Source: Apilactobacillus nanyangensis
Lineage (GTDB): Bacteria; Bacillota; Bacilli; Lactobacillales; Lactobacillaceae
Direction of reading: 5' to 3'
Assembly: GCF_016861915.1 (NCBI RefSeq)
Contig: NZ_BOLX01000007.1
Coordinates: forward strand, 28,287 to 92,286
DNA length: 64,000 nt
Shown here: positions 31,248 through 39,997 of the stretch, in pieces
Numbering within the stretch: position 1 is the first letter of the stretch
Layout of the letters: each line of letters opens with the position of its first letter
Translations under genes and position numbers: made by a program
Notes under the pieces: generated by a model
Told to the model about the DNA's origin: nothing
Databases searched by the model: none
What the model saw: the letters and a program-made list of their open reading frames with translations, nothing else

Positions 31248-32708
31248 TTATTTTTCTTCTTCGTCTCTTAAATCAGAAGGAGATACATCAACCTTGTCTA
31301 GAGGAATTAGATGTGTCTTGTGCTTAATCTTGTAACCAATGTATAGGATTAATACAAGTGGTACTGAGATATAAGTAATTCCGATTTGTTCCCAATCCCA
31401 GTTAGCAAATGAGGTTACGTTTTGACCACAGATAACTAGGATACATAGAATCAAAGTGATGATTGGTCCAATTGGGAACCAAGTAGCATGGTACTTCAAT
31501 TCATCTAGTGAATGACCTTGTTTGATGAAAGCTCTTCTGAAACGGTAATGTGATAAAGCAATCCCAACCCATGCGATAAAACCAGTTAGACCAGAAGCGG
31601 CAACTAACCATAGGTAAATTTGTGGACCTTCAATACTTGTAATAAAAGTAAGCAACGAAATTACAGTAGTAACAGTCAACGCTAGAACTGGAATGCCGTG
31701 ACGATTAGTCTTTCCCAATAGTCTTGGAGCAAATCCTTGGTGAGCCATTGAGTAAAGCATTCTAGTAGATGCATACATTCCAGAGTTAGCTGATGAAATA
31801 ACTGAAGTTAAGATAACAGCATTCATAACGGAAGCAGCTGCTGCTAGACCCGCTCGTTTGAATACGATTGTAAATGGACTAATTGCAACATCGGTAGCAC
31901 TTGAACCTAATAGATCAGGACTAGTGTAAGGAATAATTGCACCAATTACAAAGATTGCTAGGATGTAGAATAAGATAATTCTCCAGAAAACATCCTTGAT
32001 AGCACGTGGAACGGCTTCCCTTGGGTTATCCGATTCACCAGCAGTAATCCCAACCAATTCAGTCCCTTGGAATGAGAAACCAGCGACAACGAATACCGCT
32101 AAAATCATTGGGAAACCACCAACAAATGGCGCTTGCTTGTAAGTGAAGTTAGATAAACCAATGTAGTGGCCACCCATGATACCAAAGATAGTAAGAACAC
32201 CAACGGCTAGGAAGATAAAGATTGTAATAACCTTAATCAATGACATCCAGAATTCTGTTTCACCAAATGACTTAACAGATAGTGCGTTAACACAAAGGAT
32301 TAGCGCTAATGTAATCGCACTGAAAATCCAACCTGGCATGTGTGGTAACCAGAACTTCATTACTAGGGCTGCTGTTGAAATATCAACGGCAACGGTAATG
32401 GCCCAGTTGAACCAGTAGTTCCAACCCATGGCAAATCCAAGTGCTGGATCAACATACTTACCTGCGTATGCTGCGAATGAACCAGAAATAGGTGTGTTGG
32501 TTGCCATTTCACCTAAACTAGTCATTAAGAAGTAAACCATTAGTCCCATTAATAAGTATGCAACTAATGCTCCACCGGGTCCAGCTTGACTAATAACTGA
32601 ACCAGAGGCAACGAATAGACCAGTACCGATTGAACCACCTAAGGCAATCATAGATACGTGTCTAGTCTTTAGACCTCTTTTTACATGATTATTTGAGTTT
32701 TCACTCAT
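31248..32708 (-). CDS. lysP: Amino acid permease, probable lysine transporter LysP
   Basis: 486 residues, about 12 membrane segments, APC superfamily. The first helix has the signature ALGGSIGTGLFVASG and the next region GPGGALVAYLLMG. The motif GITAGESDNPREAVPRAI is shared with lysine-specific permeases. Specificity is supported by the lysine riboswitch in its leader, which is stronger evidence than the protein alone. The ATG at 32708 was preferred to the GTG four codons earlier, which overlaps the GAGGGTG ribosome binding site. Single-gene transcript. Confidence 0.9.
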   Translation of the reverse strand: MSENSNNHVKRGLKTRHVSMIALGGSIGTGLFVASGSVISQAGPGGALVAYLLMGLMVYFLMTSLGEMATNTPISGSFAAYAGKYVDPALGFAMGWNYWFNWAITVAVDISTAALVMKFWLPHMPGWIFSAITLALILCVNALSVKSFGETEFWMSLIKVITIFIFLAVGVLTIFGIMGGHYIGLSNFTYKQAPFVGGFPMILAVFVVAGFSFQGTELVGITAGESDNPREAVPRAIKDVFWRIILFYILAIFVIGAIIPYTSPDLLGSSATDVAISPFTIVFKRAGLAAAASVMNAVILTSVISSANSGMYASTRMLYSMAHQGFAPRLLGKTNRHGIPVLALTVTTVISLLTFITSIEGPQIYLWLVAASGLTGFIAWVGIALSHYRFRRAFIKQGHSLDELKYHATWFPIGPIITLILCILVICGQNVTSFANWDWEQIGITYISVPLVLILYIGYKIKHKTHLIPLDKVDVSPSDLRDEEEK

Positions 32709-32757
32709 AGTGTATTTCACCCTCTATAAAAATTTCTAAGAGGTGCCGATAATAACT

Positions 32758-32792
32758 AAAAAAGTCTCTTCCTGTAAACACAAGAAGAGACC
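32758..32792 (-). terminator. Riboswitch-controlled terminator upstream of lysP
   Basis: Minus strand arms GTCTCTTC(T)TGTG and (A)CAGGAAGAGAC followed by seven T. It is the expression platform of the lysine riboswitch: lysine binding should favour it. Confidence 0.85.
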
Positions 32793-32811
32793 ATAATAAT
32801 TTCTTTTAATT

Positions 32812-32990
32812 ATTGATCACAAAGCACTCCGTAGCATAACCACGACAGTCTCTAGCCTATTAAGCTAGAACCCAACGGACTCGATTCATAAAGGAAACGG
32901 TCGTTTCGGCAGGCATCCCCTTTCACCTTCAATCACAGTCGCTTTATCGACTCATGATGGCTACTAATGTCAGCTGCGCCTCTTCTTAGA
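32812..32990 (-). promoter_or_regulatory. Lysine riboswitch (L-box) aptamer
   Basis: The leader carries the L-box landmarks in order on the minus strand: AGAGGCGC, TTAGTAG, GAAGGTGAAAGGGGATGCC, then CTGCCGAA, TTGGGTTC, GACTGTC and finally ACGGAGTGCTT. These define the five-helix lysine aptamer. A terminator and the lysP gene follow, so lysine should switch the permease off. Confidence 0.92.
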
Positions 32991-33000
32991 TTTCTAGAAT

Positions 33001-33029
33001 ATTATATATTAATGCGGACTTGATTACAA
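33001..33029 (-). promoter_or_regulatory. Promoter of the lysine riboswitch/lysP
   Basis: Minus strand TTGTAA (33024-33029), 17-base spacer, TATAAT (33001-33006), about 10 bases before the aptamer. Confidence 0.78.
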
Positions 33030-33031
33030 CA

Positions 33032-33535
33032 TTATTTTACTTTCATTTCAAAAACTAGATTGTCGTCGTATTCATCCACCTGTGCAAAACCTAAACTGTG
33101 TAAAACTTTTTGTGAAGGTAAATTATGGGCTTCAACCGTTGCCTCTACCACCTTTACTGGTGCTGATAGGTTATCAATCACTTGGCCTAATGCATAGGTC
33201 ATGTATCCACGCTGTTGATAACTTGTGTTGATAAAGTAGCCTAATTCTATATTTTCATAATCCGGTTCGAAGTTATCCCCAATTTCCGGAAAAATATTAA
33301 TTATCCCAATTAGTTTTCCACCGTTGATAAGTCGAATTGCGTAGGTTTTATTGGTATCATTTTCTGATTCAAACAGCATATGCGCCTTTCTTTCATCAGT
33401 AACTGGCTCAAAGCCGGTCTTTTTAGCTAGTTGTTCATCGCGCATCATTTCATAATAGTCAGCAAAGTCATCTGTGCGTAACTCGGTGACTTCAACTTCT
33501 TTTTCAGGTGAATTGTTCTTTTTATCCACAATCAT
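33032..33535 (-). CDS. GNAT-family N-acetyltransferase (RimJ/RimL-like)
   Basis: 167 residues. Transfers an acetyl group from acetyl-CoA to an unknown amine. The fold is read from ELRTDDFADYYEMM at the N-terminus, the acetyl-CoA loop region NTSYQQRGYMTYALG and the C-terminal AHNLPSQKVLHSLGF typical of the RimJ/RimL subgroup. The substrate cannot be inferred. It lies divergent from the esterase gene and its end abuts the lysP promoter; no neighbouring gene hints at a role. Confidence 0.85.
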   Translation of the reverse strand: MIVDKKNNSPEKEVEVTELRTDDFADYYEMMRDEQLAKKTGFEPVTDERKAHMLFESENDTNKTYAIRLINGGKLIGIINIFPEIGDNFEPDYENIELGYFINTSYQQRGYMTYALGQVIDNLSAPVKVVEATVEAHNLPSQKVLHSLGFAQVDEYDDNLVFEMKVK

Positions 33536-33584
33536 TATCTCCTTGCGTTAAAATATATGTAAAACATATTTGAGAGGTGCTTAC

Positions 33585-34394
33585 ATGAGAATCATCAGAG
33601 AATCGATTCGTCAAAACTCAAACGCTTTTCTTCAAGGATATCTTAAATCCGCAGATGTGCAAACTAATCAATACAAATATCCTGCCGTAATCATCGTCCC
33701 CGGCGGATCTTATACCCACATTTCACTTCATCAAGCTGAAAGTTTTGCGCTCAACTTCAGTGCTAACGGTTATCAAAGCTTCTACTTAAGATATACATTC
33801 GAACAAGAAGCAATGCCACTAATGCCTAATCCATTAGAGGAATTAGCCAACAGTATCAAATTTATTCGTGAACACGCCAACGAATTTAACATTGATGAAA
33901 ACAGAATCGTGATTGCTGGATTCTCAATCGGTGGTCATATCTGTAGTCTTTATAATGATTTTTATCACACTAACTGGATGCAAAAACTAGCCGGTGTGGA
34001 TAACGCAGATATTTTAAAACCAAATGCAGTTATCCTAAGCTACCCTGTGACTAACTTAACCTGTGGTTTTCCAAAGGATAAGGAAAGCATCCTAAACTGG
34101 GTATCAGATGACCAACAAATCAAGGCCGACGAACACGTTTCAACTAAAAACATGCCAACATTTATCTGGCATACTGCTGATGATCCATTCGTTCCTGTAG
34201 AAAACGCACTAAAGTATTCCATCAAGTTAAATGAATACAACGTGGATAACGAATTACACATCTTCCACCACGGTCCTCACGGAATGGGCCTCGCCAATAA
34301 CATTACATCCTGGAATGAAGATTCCAATAACGCTCGTGTCGCTAAATGGTTCGACTTAGCCATTACCTGGTTAGACGAAATTTTCTCAAAATAA
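33585..34394 (+). CDS. Alpha/beta hydrolase, acetylesterase-like
   Basis: 269 residues from ATG 33585, which follows GAGAGGTG; an in-frame TTG five codons earlier overlaps that site. The fold is an alpha/beta hydrolase: oxyanion region VPGGSYTHIS, nucleophile elbow GFSIGGH (Ser), acid in HTADDPFVPV and catalytic His in HHGPHGMGL. The family includes acetyl-xylan and other carbohydrate acetylesterases. No signal peptide, so it acts in the cytosol. Monocistronic with a bidirectional terminator after it. Confidence 0.87.
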   Translation: MRIIRESIRQNSNAFLQGYLKSADVQTNQYKYPAVIIVPGGSYTHISLHQAESFALNFSANGYQSFYLRYTFEQEAMPLMPNPLEELANSIKFIREHANEFNIDENRIVIAGFSIGGHICSLYNDFYHTNWMQKLAGVDNADILKPNAVILSYPVTNLTCGFPKDKESILNWVSDDQQIKADEHVSTKNMPTFIWHTADDPFVPVENALKYSIKLNEYNVDNELHIFHHGPHGMGLANNITSWNEDSNNARVAKWFDLAITWLDEIFSK

Positions 34395-34425
34395 AAGAAC
34401 TGATGAAATCCATCAGTTCTTTTTT
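34393..34425. terminator. Bidirectional terminator between hydrolase and PAP2 gene
   Basis: Arms AAAAGAACTGATG and CATCAGTTCTTTT with a short loop; A-run on the left and T-run on the right serve both converging genes. Confidence 0.88.
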
Positions 34426-34426
34426 A

Positions 34427-35095
34427 TTATAGATATGAATGTAAAACTGGACGCCAGTTTTGTTTTAATCTTGGCGCATATTTTACATATAACATTTCAG
34501 AAATTTGTACCCATGTGTAACCGATTAATACGGCACCAACAGTATCAGTTGGGTAATGGGCGTTTAGATAGATTCTAGAAATCATTACTAATAATACGAA
34601 TAAGAATGTTAATACGTATAGTAATCTTCTAAGCCAATTTCTTTCAATATTTGGAAGAATGACAATCCATACCACCGCAATAACAATGAAGATACCTAGA
34701 ACGTGGCCACTTGGGAAACTAAAACCAGTATCAGAAGCACTGTGGAAGATTGGACGATCACGTCTTACAATGTTCTTCACAATAAATCCGATTACATCTC
34801 CACCAGCTAAAGTAAAGATTCCCCATAGGGCTTGTAACTTAAACTTAAACCCCCACATGAAGAATGCAAGCACAAGAATCCAAATGATATCCATCTTTGG
34901 ACTGGCTAATGTTGTAGCCATGTGCATGATTGTATCTTTGAACCCACCGGTTGTTTTTTGGATTTGACCAATAAAAATTGAGTCAAGAAATCTTAGATAA
35001 CCTGAGTCAATGATTACAGAAATAGCAACAAATAATGATAAAACTAACCCACCAAAAGCCTTGACACCGCGGGCATAATCCTTATCGATGATCAT
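34427..35095 (-). CDS. PAP2-family membrane phosphatase
   Basis: 222 residues with about six membrane segments. The three catalytic motifs of phosphatidic-acid phosphatase type 2 are complete: KNIVRRDRP, PSGH and SRIYLNAHYPTD. Family members act on lipid phosphates such as phosphatidylglycerol phosphate or undecaprenyl pyrophosphate; the exact substrate cannot be told. Single gene, divergent from the TauE-type transporter. Confidence 0.9.
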   Translation of the reverse strand: MIIDKDYARGVKAFGGLVLSLFVAISVIIDSGYLRFLDSIFIGQIQKTTGGFKDTIMHMATTLASPKMDIIWILVLAFFMWGFKFKLQALWGIFTLAGGDVIGFIVKNIVRRDRPIFHSASDTGFSFPSGHVLGIFIVIAVVWIVILPNIERNWLRRLLYVLTFLFVLLVMISRIYLNAHYPTDTVGAVLIGYTWVQISEMLYVKYAPRLKQNWRPVLHSYL

Positions 35096-35249
35096 AGCGC
35101 ATCGATCCTCCTAATCACTTTTTAATGCCATTATACCACAGCTACCTCTATTCTTAAGGGAATTTTCTAATTTTAAAACTTGGATAGGTGCATTAAAACT
35201 AATAATTGTTATAATATTAAGTAATTTATAATTTTAGGAGGAGCTACAA

Positions 35250-36083
35250 ATGATTGAAACAGTCATTCTAATGATTGTCATCGGTGTCCTAGCGGGTATC
35301 GGTGGCGCTGTCCTAGGATTAGGTGGTGGAATTATTGTCACCCCTGTCCTAACACTCTTCTTCCATTTAGATATTAAATATGCCATTGGAGCCAGCATCG
35401 TCGTGGTTATCGCCACTAGTTCTGGTTCTACCATCGCTTATCTAAAAGATGAAGTATTAAACTTACGTGTTGCAATGTTTTTAGAAATTGCCACTACTAT
35501 TGGTGCATTATCTGGGGCCTTACTTACAGGAATTCTAGAGCCTAAATACCTTTACATACTATTTGGACTATTACTACTATTCTCCGCATTTAACATGGTC
35601 AAGAAACTATTGAACAAAAACAAGTCCAATCTCAGCACCAAAGATGATAAATTAGCTGAAAAACTTCGTCTTAACTCAAGTTACTACGATAAGGCTGAAA
35701 AGAAACAAATCGACTACAAGGTGGAAAACATCCCCGGTGGTCTATCCGTAATGTTTGGTGCCGGTCTTGCTTCCGGTCTACTAGGAATTGGTTCAGGTGC
35801 CTTCAAGGTTATCGCTATGGATACCTTCATGAAGATGCCTTTGAAACCATCAAGTGCAACTAGTAACCTAATGATGGGTGTTACCGCAGCTGCTTCTGCA
35901 ACTGTCTACTTCTTCAATGGTTCAATCTTGCCACAAGTTGCCGTGCCACTAGCACTAGGAATTCTAGTTGGTGCTACAATCGGTTCTCGCATCATGCAAG
36001 TTCTTCCTGCTAGATGGATTCGTATTATCTTTGTCCCTATCATGTTCTACATCGCATGTAGCATGTTATACAAAGGATTCTAG
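35250..36083 (+). CDS. TauE/SafE-family membrane transporter
   Basis: 277 residues, eight or nine hydrophobic segments. The two repeated glycine-rich motifs typical of the family are visible: GIGGAVLGLGGGIIVTPVL near the N-terminus and FGAGLASGLLGIGSGAFKV in the second half. Members export sulfite or related organosulfur anions, but most are uncharacterised. A central soluble loop of about 45 residues lies between the halves. Start follows GGAGGAGC. Overlapping in function with the next gene: a DUF1634 partner follows after 11 bases. Confidence 0.88.
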   Translation: MIETVILMIVIGVLAGIGGAVLGLGGGIIVTPVLTLFFHLDIKYAIGASIVVVIATSSGSTIAYLKDEVLNLRVAMFLEIATTIGALSGALLTGILEPKYLYILFGLLLLFSAFNMVKKLLNKNKSNLSTKDDKLAEKLRLNSSYYDKAEKKQIDYKVENIPGGLSVMFGAGLASGLLGIGSGAFKVIAMDTFMKMPLKPSSATSNLMMGVTAAASATVYFFNGSILPQVAVPLALGILVGATIGSRIMQVLPARWIRIIFVPIMFYIACSMLYKGF

Positions 36084-36094
36084 GAGGTTAGATC

Positions 36095-36463
36095 ATGAAT
36101 ACACAACAACCAGCAACTAAAGAAGAAATGAATCGTATCGAACTAGTTATCGGAAAGATTCTACGTGTCGGTGTTGTCATCTCAGCTACCATCATGATTA
36201 TTGGATTATTACTACTTCTAATCACCGGTAAATCTGGATATGCTCACGATGCCTTTCCTACTACTTTTAAAGCAATCTTCAGTGGAATTGCAACATTAAA
36301 GCCTTACGCGATTATGATGCTTGGAATTTTCTGTCTGATCCTTACTCCCGTATTACGAGTAATCGTATCAATCTATTCCTTCTACAAAGAAAAGGATATG
36401 CTATACGTTTGGATTACCACATTTGTTCTAGTCGTTTTAATCATCAGTTTCTTCTTCGGATAA
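36095..36463 (+). CDS. DUF1634 membrane protein, partner of TauE-type transporter
   Basis: 122 residues, three membrane segments. DUF1634 proteins are commonly found next to TauE/SafE transporters, as here, and may be an accessory subunit (inference). Its ribosome binding site overlaps the TauE stop codon (TAGGAGG). No catalytic residues are apparent. Confidence 0.82.
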   Translation: MNTQQPATKEEMNRIELVIGKILRVGVVISATIMIIGLLLLLITGKSGYAHDAFPTTFKAIFSGIATLKPYAIMMLGIFCLILTPVLRVIVSIYSFYKEKDMLYVWITTFVLVVLIISFFFG

Positions 36464-36473
36464 AACACAAAAT

Positions 36474-36506
36474 AAAAAGCAACGAGATTATCTCGTTGCT
36501 TTTTTT
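36474..36506. terminator. Bidirectional terminator
   Basis: Arms AAAAGCAACGAGA and TCTCGTTGCTTTT with flanking A and T runs, ending the TauE/DUF1634 operon (+) and the ThrE-type operon (-). Confidence 0.88.
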
Positions 36507-36955
36507 GTTCTCAAATATGTTTTCAATCTTAAGTATAGTTGGTTTAAAAATTCCGCAAATAAAAAACCAGATGCGATTCCACCAGCGATGAAGATAACTT
36601 GAATCAAGTTAGACTTTGCTAACGCATAGTTACCAATTGCTAGACACTTCATAACTTGATAAGCCTGTCCTCCGGGAACAAGTGGCACCAACGCTGGAAT
36701 GTTAAAGATAATAACTGGCATCTTCTTATATCGAGATGCAAAGATACTCAATATCCCCACGGTGAAGGTTCCTAAAATATCTGCGGCTAAGTATCCGCCC
36801 ATGTGCACGTTGACGGTATGAAATACAAGCCAGCCAATCAAACTAACAATTCCGGCCATGTTCAATGCTTTTCTGGGTAGATTAATTAATAAACCAAATC
36901 CAATGGTAGCGAAATAAACACATACGCTATATATAATTACGTTTACCAATATCAA
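36488..36955 (-). CDS. Threonine/serine exporter family protein, small subunit
   Basis: 155 residues, about five membrane segments, matching the C-terminal half of ThrE-type exporters (the short DUF3815-like form). The motif PALVPLVPGGQAYQVMKC is shared with the larger subunit's PLVPGVPITNAVRDTL. The gene is contiguous with the larger subunit upstream. Together they likely export small amino acids such as threonine or serine (established for ThrE; inference for this pair). Confidence 0.85.
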   Translation of the reverse strand: MILVNVIIYSVCVYFATIGFGLLINLPRKALNMAGIVSLIGWLVFHTVNVHMGGYLAADILGTFTVGILSIFASRYKKMPVIIFNIPALVPLVPGGQAYQVMKCLAIGNYALAKSNLIQVIFIAGGIASGFLFAEFLNQLYLRLKTYLRTKKATR

Positions 36956-37711
36956 TCACCCCAAAATCTTAATTGCCATTGCGACACCGAAACCTAGCGC
37001 ACAGGCACTCATAATTGCTTCAATTCCTCTAGATGGCCCTGAGACCAAGTTACCGGATAAGGTATCTCTTACCGCATTGGTAATTGGCACTCCGGGAACT
37101 AATGGCATCAGTCCACCGATAATTAAGTCATCAGCACTCTTGGCAATGCCTGCTCGAATAATTAAAATCGACATAAAACCGATACAAATCGCCGCAATGA
37201 ATTCATTTAAGAAACGAATGTCCGTGTAGTGATCAGTCAAACAATAGATACACCACCCCATCATCCCAACGAATCCAGCTGCCCAAAAATCAGTGTAGTT
37301 ACTTCTAAATACCACTTCCAAAGTAGAACTAACCATAAACGCACCAATCATTTGAAGCCAGAATGGGAATGGCTTTACATCCTTGTCCATTTTCTTTAAA
37401 CGACGATAGAATTCACCAAGTGAGATTTTCTTAGCTGCAAACTGACGAGAGTAGTCATTTACCGTTGATACCTTCTCCAAATCAAACGTTCTCTTATCAA
37501 TTGCGGTAACCTGTGAACCCATGTCAGGGGTTGCCGACATAATAATCCCAGTAAGAGTAACGTATGCCCTGGCCTCAGTTGCCCCGGCATTGTGAGAAAT
37601 GCGATCAATGGTATCAGTAACCCTAACCATTTCAGAACCATTTTCAATCATAATCTTTCCAGCAAGCAAACAGGTCTCAACGACTAACTTACTTCTTTGT
37701 CTTTCGTTCAA
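36956..37711 (-). CDS. Threonine/serine exporter family protein, large subunit, TTG start
   Basis: 251 residues from TTG 37711 (NERQRSKLVVETCLLAGKIM). The N-terminal cytosolic ThrE domain (GSEMVRVTDTIDRISHNAGA) is followed by five membrane helices. A longer open frame runs to 37792, but GGAGG lies 8 bases before the TTG. An out-of-frame ATG in the same place is a distractor. The following small subunit abuts its stop, suggesting a two-part exporter. Confidence 0.84.
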   Translation of the reverse strand: MNERQRSKLVVETCLLAGKIMIENGSEMVRVTDTIDRISHNAGATEARAYVTLTGIIMSATPDMGSQVTAIDKRTFDLEKVSTVNDYSRQFAAKKISLGEFYRRLKKMDKDVKPFPFWLQMIGAFMVSSTLEVVFRSNYTDFWAAGFVGMMGWCIYCLTDHYTDIRFLNEFIAAICIGFMSILIIRAGIAKSADDLIIGGLMPLVPGVPITNAVRDTLSGNLVSGPSRGIEAIMSACALGFGVAMAIKILG

Positions 37712-37771
37712 CCATCTCACCTCCGTGTTATCTAATGTTTTTCTAATTATACCATTGATTTTGATGATAAT

Positions 37772-37804
37772 AAAAAAGACTGAATTTTTCAATTCAGTCT
37801 TTTA
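37772..37804 (-). terminator. Terminator after the DtxR-type regulator gene
   Basis: Arms AAAAGACTGAATT and AATTCAGTCTTTT on the minus strand with a 5-base loop and T-run, separating the regulator from the ThrE-type operon. Confidence 0.86.
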
Positions 37805-37805
37805 G

Positions 37806-38462
37806 TTAATCAGCATTTCTTATAAATACGTAGTGAGAAGCCTTGTAGCTAATATCACTTTCTTGATTATCAGTTAGATTTTGGACTGTTACCGGTCCTT
37901 CAAATGGTGAATGCTTAATTACCTTAAGTTTGTCGCCAATATCTAATTGAATGTCGCCTAAATAAGTTAATAGGTCATGATTATCGATGAAACGATCAAC
38001 AACAACTGTTTCTCCATCATCGGCATCATTTAATAGGCGATGGCTATCTTCTTTATAGTGTCCTGACATGTTTGGAATAACTCCTCCATGTGGACAGTGA
38101 GATGGGTTACCCAATTTTTTGTACATTGCTTCTAGCAATCTACCACTGGTAGAATGTTCCAACACTTCAGCTTCTTTATCAACATCTGGAAGTGGATATC
38201 CTAGTTCGTTTACTAAAAAGCTTTCCCAAATACGGTGTTTTCTAACTAGGACTTCAGCTAATTTGATTCCATCGTCAGTTAATGACACGCCAGAATATGG
38301 TTCGTGTTCAACTAATCCTTCATCTAATAGCTTGTTAACCATTTCAGTAACTGATCCTGGTGCAATGTCCAAACTAATGGCAATCCTCTTGTTGGATACC
38401 TTTTCTTTGGTTCCACCTAGCTCAAAAATAATTTTTAAATAGTCCTCTTTTTTTGGGGTCAT
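37806..38462 (-). CDS. Metal-dependent regulator, DtxR/MntR family
   Basis: 218 residues from ATG 38462 (MTPKKEDYLKIIFELGG). N-terminal winged helix (SNKRIAISLDIAPGSVTEMVNKL), then the metal-binding/dimerisation part (HRIWESFLVNELGYPLPDVDKEAEVLEHSTS, about residues 75-110 and NPSHCPHGG) and a C-terminal SH3-like domain (DIGDKLKVIKHSPFEGPVTV). This suggests manganese or iron sensing. A second ATG at 38474 lies too near its AGGAG site. Divergent from a small unknown gene with a palindrome in between; no metal transporter adjoins except the CDF gene 0.5 kb away. Confidence 0.86.
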   Translation of the reverse strand: MTPKKEDYLKIIFELGGTKEKVSNKRIAISLDIAPGSVTEMVNKLLDEGLVEHEPYSGVSLTDDGIKLAEVLVRKHRIWESFLVNELGYPLPDVDKEAEVLEHSTSGRLLEAMYKKLGNPSHCPHGGVIPNMSGHYKEDSHRLLNDADDGETVVVDRFIDNHDLLTYLGDIQLDIGDKLKVIKHSPFEGPVTVQNLTDNQESDISYKASHYVFIRNAD

Positions 38463-38561
38463 TTTTATATCCATGTCTCCTAAATTCAAATCTACTAAAG
38501 AGTATCTTACAACTTTATATACTATTTTACCATTTTTATTTCTATTTTTCGGGGAAAATTA

Positions 38562-38567
38562 TATAAT
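38562..38567 (+). promoter_or_regulatory. -10 box upstream of the small unknown gene
   Basis: TATAAT about 53 bases before the ATG. I see no good -35 box at 17 bases. A palindrome starts 8 bases downstream (38575), which would place it at the transcription start. Confidence 0.4.
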
Positions 38568-38574
38568 TAGGGCG

Positions 38575-38595
38575 AGATATTAAATATTAATATCT
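38575..38595. promoter_or_regulatory. Perfect palindrome, candidate operator
   Basis: Arms AGATATTAA and TTAATATCT with a 3-base centre, AT-rich and symmetric, in the gap between the DtxR-type regulator and the small unknown gene. Position just after a -10 box suggests an operator; I cannot say which protein binds. Confidence 0.5.
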
Positions 38596-38619
38596 ACGAT
38601 ACGAAAGTGAGGCGTTTTT

Positions 38620-38964
38620 ATGGGAGAAAAGTTATTCCATTTCGATGAGCTTAGCGAACAAGCCAAAGTTACTAGTATCAAGTCATTCAGCGAATTTTAT
38701 GTTCGTTGTTACAGAAGCCAAAACATGGAGATTTTAAGTCAGGTTCCTGACCAATCGATGTTATGGCAAATCAATCAGGAGGTCTACCGCAACAAGTTCG
38801 AATCAGTAGAACATGCTGCCAAGGACACCATCATTTATTGTAGTCATAGCTATGCCAAGTTATTGGGCGAATTAGATATGCAATACTTCGCCAATGGTAA
38901 TAGTGAAATCACTTGGAATGAGTGGTATGACAGACAATTTGTAGCTGCTCCTCACGGGGTATAA
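38620..38964 (+). CDS. Small protein of unknown function
   Basis: 114 residues. I do not recognise the family. It is soluble, without signal peptide or membrane segment, and begins MGEKLFHFDELSEQAKVTSI, a phrase resembling the DELS-A(K/R) start of some small phage-like or regulatory proteins. Two cysteines lie about residues 30 and 73. A GAGG site lies 7 bases before the ATG. Divergent from the metal-dependent regulator. Its convergent terminator is shared with the CDF gene. Confidence 0.75.
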   Translation: MGEKLFHFDELSEQAKVTSIKSFSEFYVRCYRSQNMEILSQVPDQSMLWQINQEVYRNKFESVEHAAKDTIIYCSHSYAKLLGELDMQYFANGNSEITWNEWYDRQFVAAPHGV

Positions 38965-38988
38965 TTTAAAAGGCCGTTTTTCAAAACA

Positions 38989-39024
38989 AAAAAGACTCTT
39001 TTCGTTTTGAAAAGCGTCTTTTTT
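38989..39024. terminator. Bidirectional terminator
   Basis: Arms AAAGACTCTTTTC and GAAAAGCGTCTTT around GTTTT (one mismatch), flanked by A and T runs, between the small unknown gene and the CDF exporter gene. Confidence 0.82.
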
Positions 39025-39035
39025 TATTTTCTCTA

Positions 39036-39950
39036 TTAATCAATATCATTTCTGGAATCGAGATATAAATCCTCTTTTTTTCCGCGTTCAACTTCGGCTT
39101 GAAGTGTGACGTGTTCGATGCCGTACTTATCATGAAGTAATTTGGCCACAGGATCATAAATCTTTTCAGCTTCAGAAATTAGCATGTCTTGCATATTAAT
39201 GTGAGCTGAAAATACGATACTGTTTTCATCTACCGACCAGATATGAACGTGGTGAACTCCGGTAATTCCTTCAATGTTCATCATGTCCTTTTGAATTGCA
39301 TAGCAATCAACTGTTGGTGAACCCTGCATCAAAATCTTAACCGTCTTTTTGATGATTGGGTATGCTTCAGCTGAAATGTATAGTGCCACAATGATGGTGA
39401 TGATTGGATCGACTAGCACCCAATCGAATAACTTAATTAAAATCCCACATAGGATAACACCAAGTGAAGCTAAAGTATCACTCAATAGATGTAGGTATGT
39501 AGCTCGAATGTTTAGGTTATGCTTTGAACCACGACTTAGTAGTAGTGTGGATACCAAATTAGCAACTGTCGAAACCACAGCAACAATTAGCATTAAGTTT
39601 CCGTTAATCTGTTCTGGTTTAAATAGTTTTTGCACCCCTTCGACGATTAGGACAACGGAGATAATCACTAGAAATAGGGAATTTAAAAACGCTGAGATAA
39701 TCTGAGCTCGCCTGTACCCAAAGGTATTCAATTGATTTTGGGGTCTTTGACTAATTCGGTGCGCATAATAACTACCGACTACTGATGCTGAATCCGCAAA
39801 ATTGTGAAAAGCATCTGATAATAGTGACAAACTTCCTGAAAAAACTCCCCCTAAAAACTCAATTAAAGTAATTAATGAGTTTAAGATTGTCACCGTAAAG
39901 AAACGACGTTGCGACACGGCGTTAACATCGTTATGTTCATGTTCGTGCAT
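39036..39950 (-). CDS. Cation diffusion facilitator, CzcD/ZitB-type zinc exporter
   Basis: 304 residues from ATG 39950, which follows GGAGGTGG by 6 bases. Six membrane segments, then a cytosolic ferredoxin-like domain. The metal sites typical of zinc CDF exporters appear as SDAFHNFAD in helix 2 and HLLSDTLAS in helix 5, with a histidine-rich N-terminus (HEHEHND). The C-terminal domain has GVHHVHIWS. It should export zinc, possibly also cadmium or cobalt, in exchange for protons. Confidence 0.92.
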   Translation of the reverse strand: MHEHEHNDVNAVSQRRFFTVTILNSLITLIEFLGGVFSGSLSLLSDAFHNFADSASVVGSYYAHRISQRPQNQLNTFGYRRAQIISAFLNSLFLVIISVVLIVEGVQKLFKPEQINGNLMLIVAVVSTVANLVSTLLLSRGSKHNLNIRATYLHLLSDTLASLGVILCGILIKLFDWVLVDPIITIIVALYISAEAYPIIKKTVKILMQGSPTVDCYAIQKDMMNIEGITGVHHVHIWSVDENSIVFSAHINMQDMLISEAEKIYDPVAKLLHDKYGIEHVTLQAEVERGKKEDLYLDSRNDID

Positions 39951-39997
39951 ATTGCCACCTCCTCTGTTTAATTTCATTATACCTTTTGTCTGAAAAC

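Noticed and set aside
33548..33568. ATATGT-AAA-ACATAT palindrome upstream of the hydrolase gene.
   Set aside because: Six-base arms made of A and T in an AT-rich gap; likely chance, although it touches the ribosome binding region.
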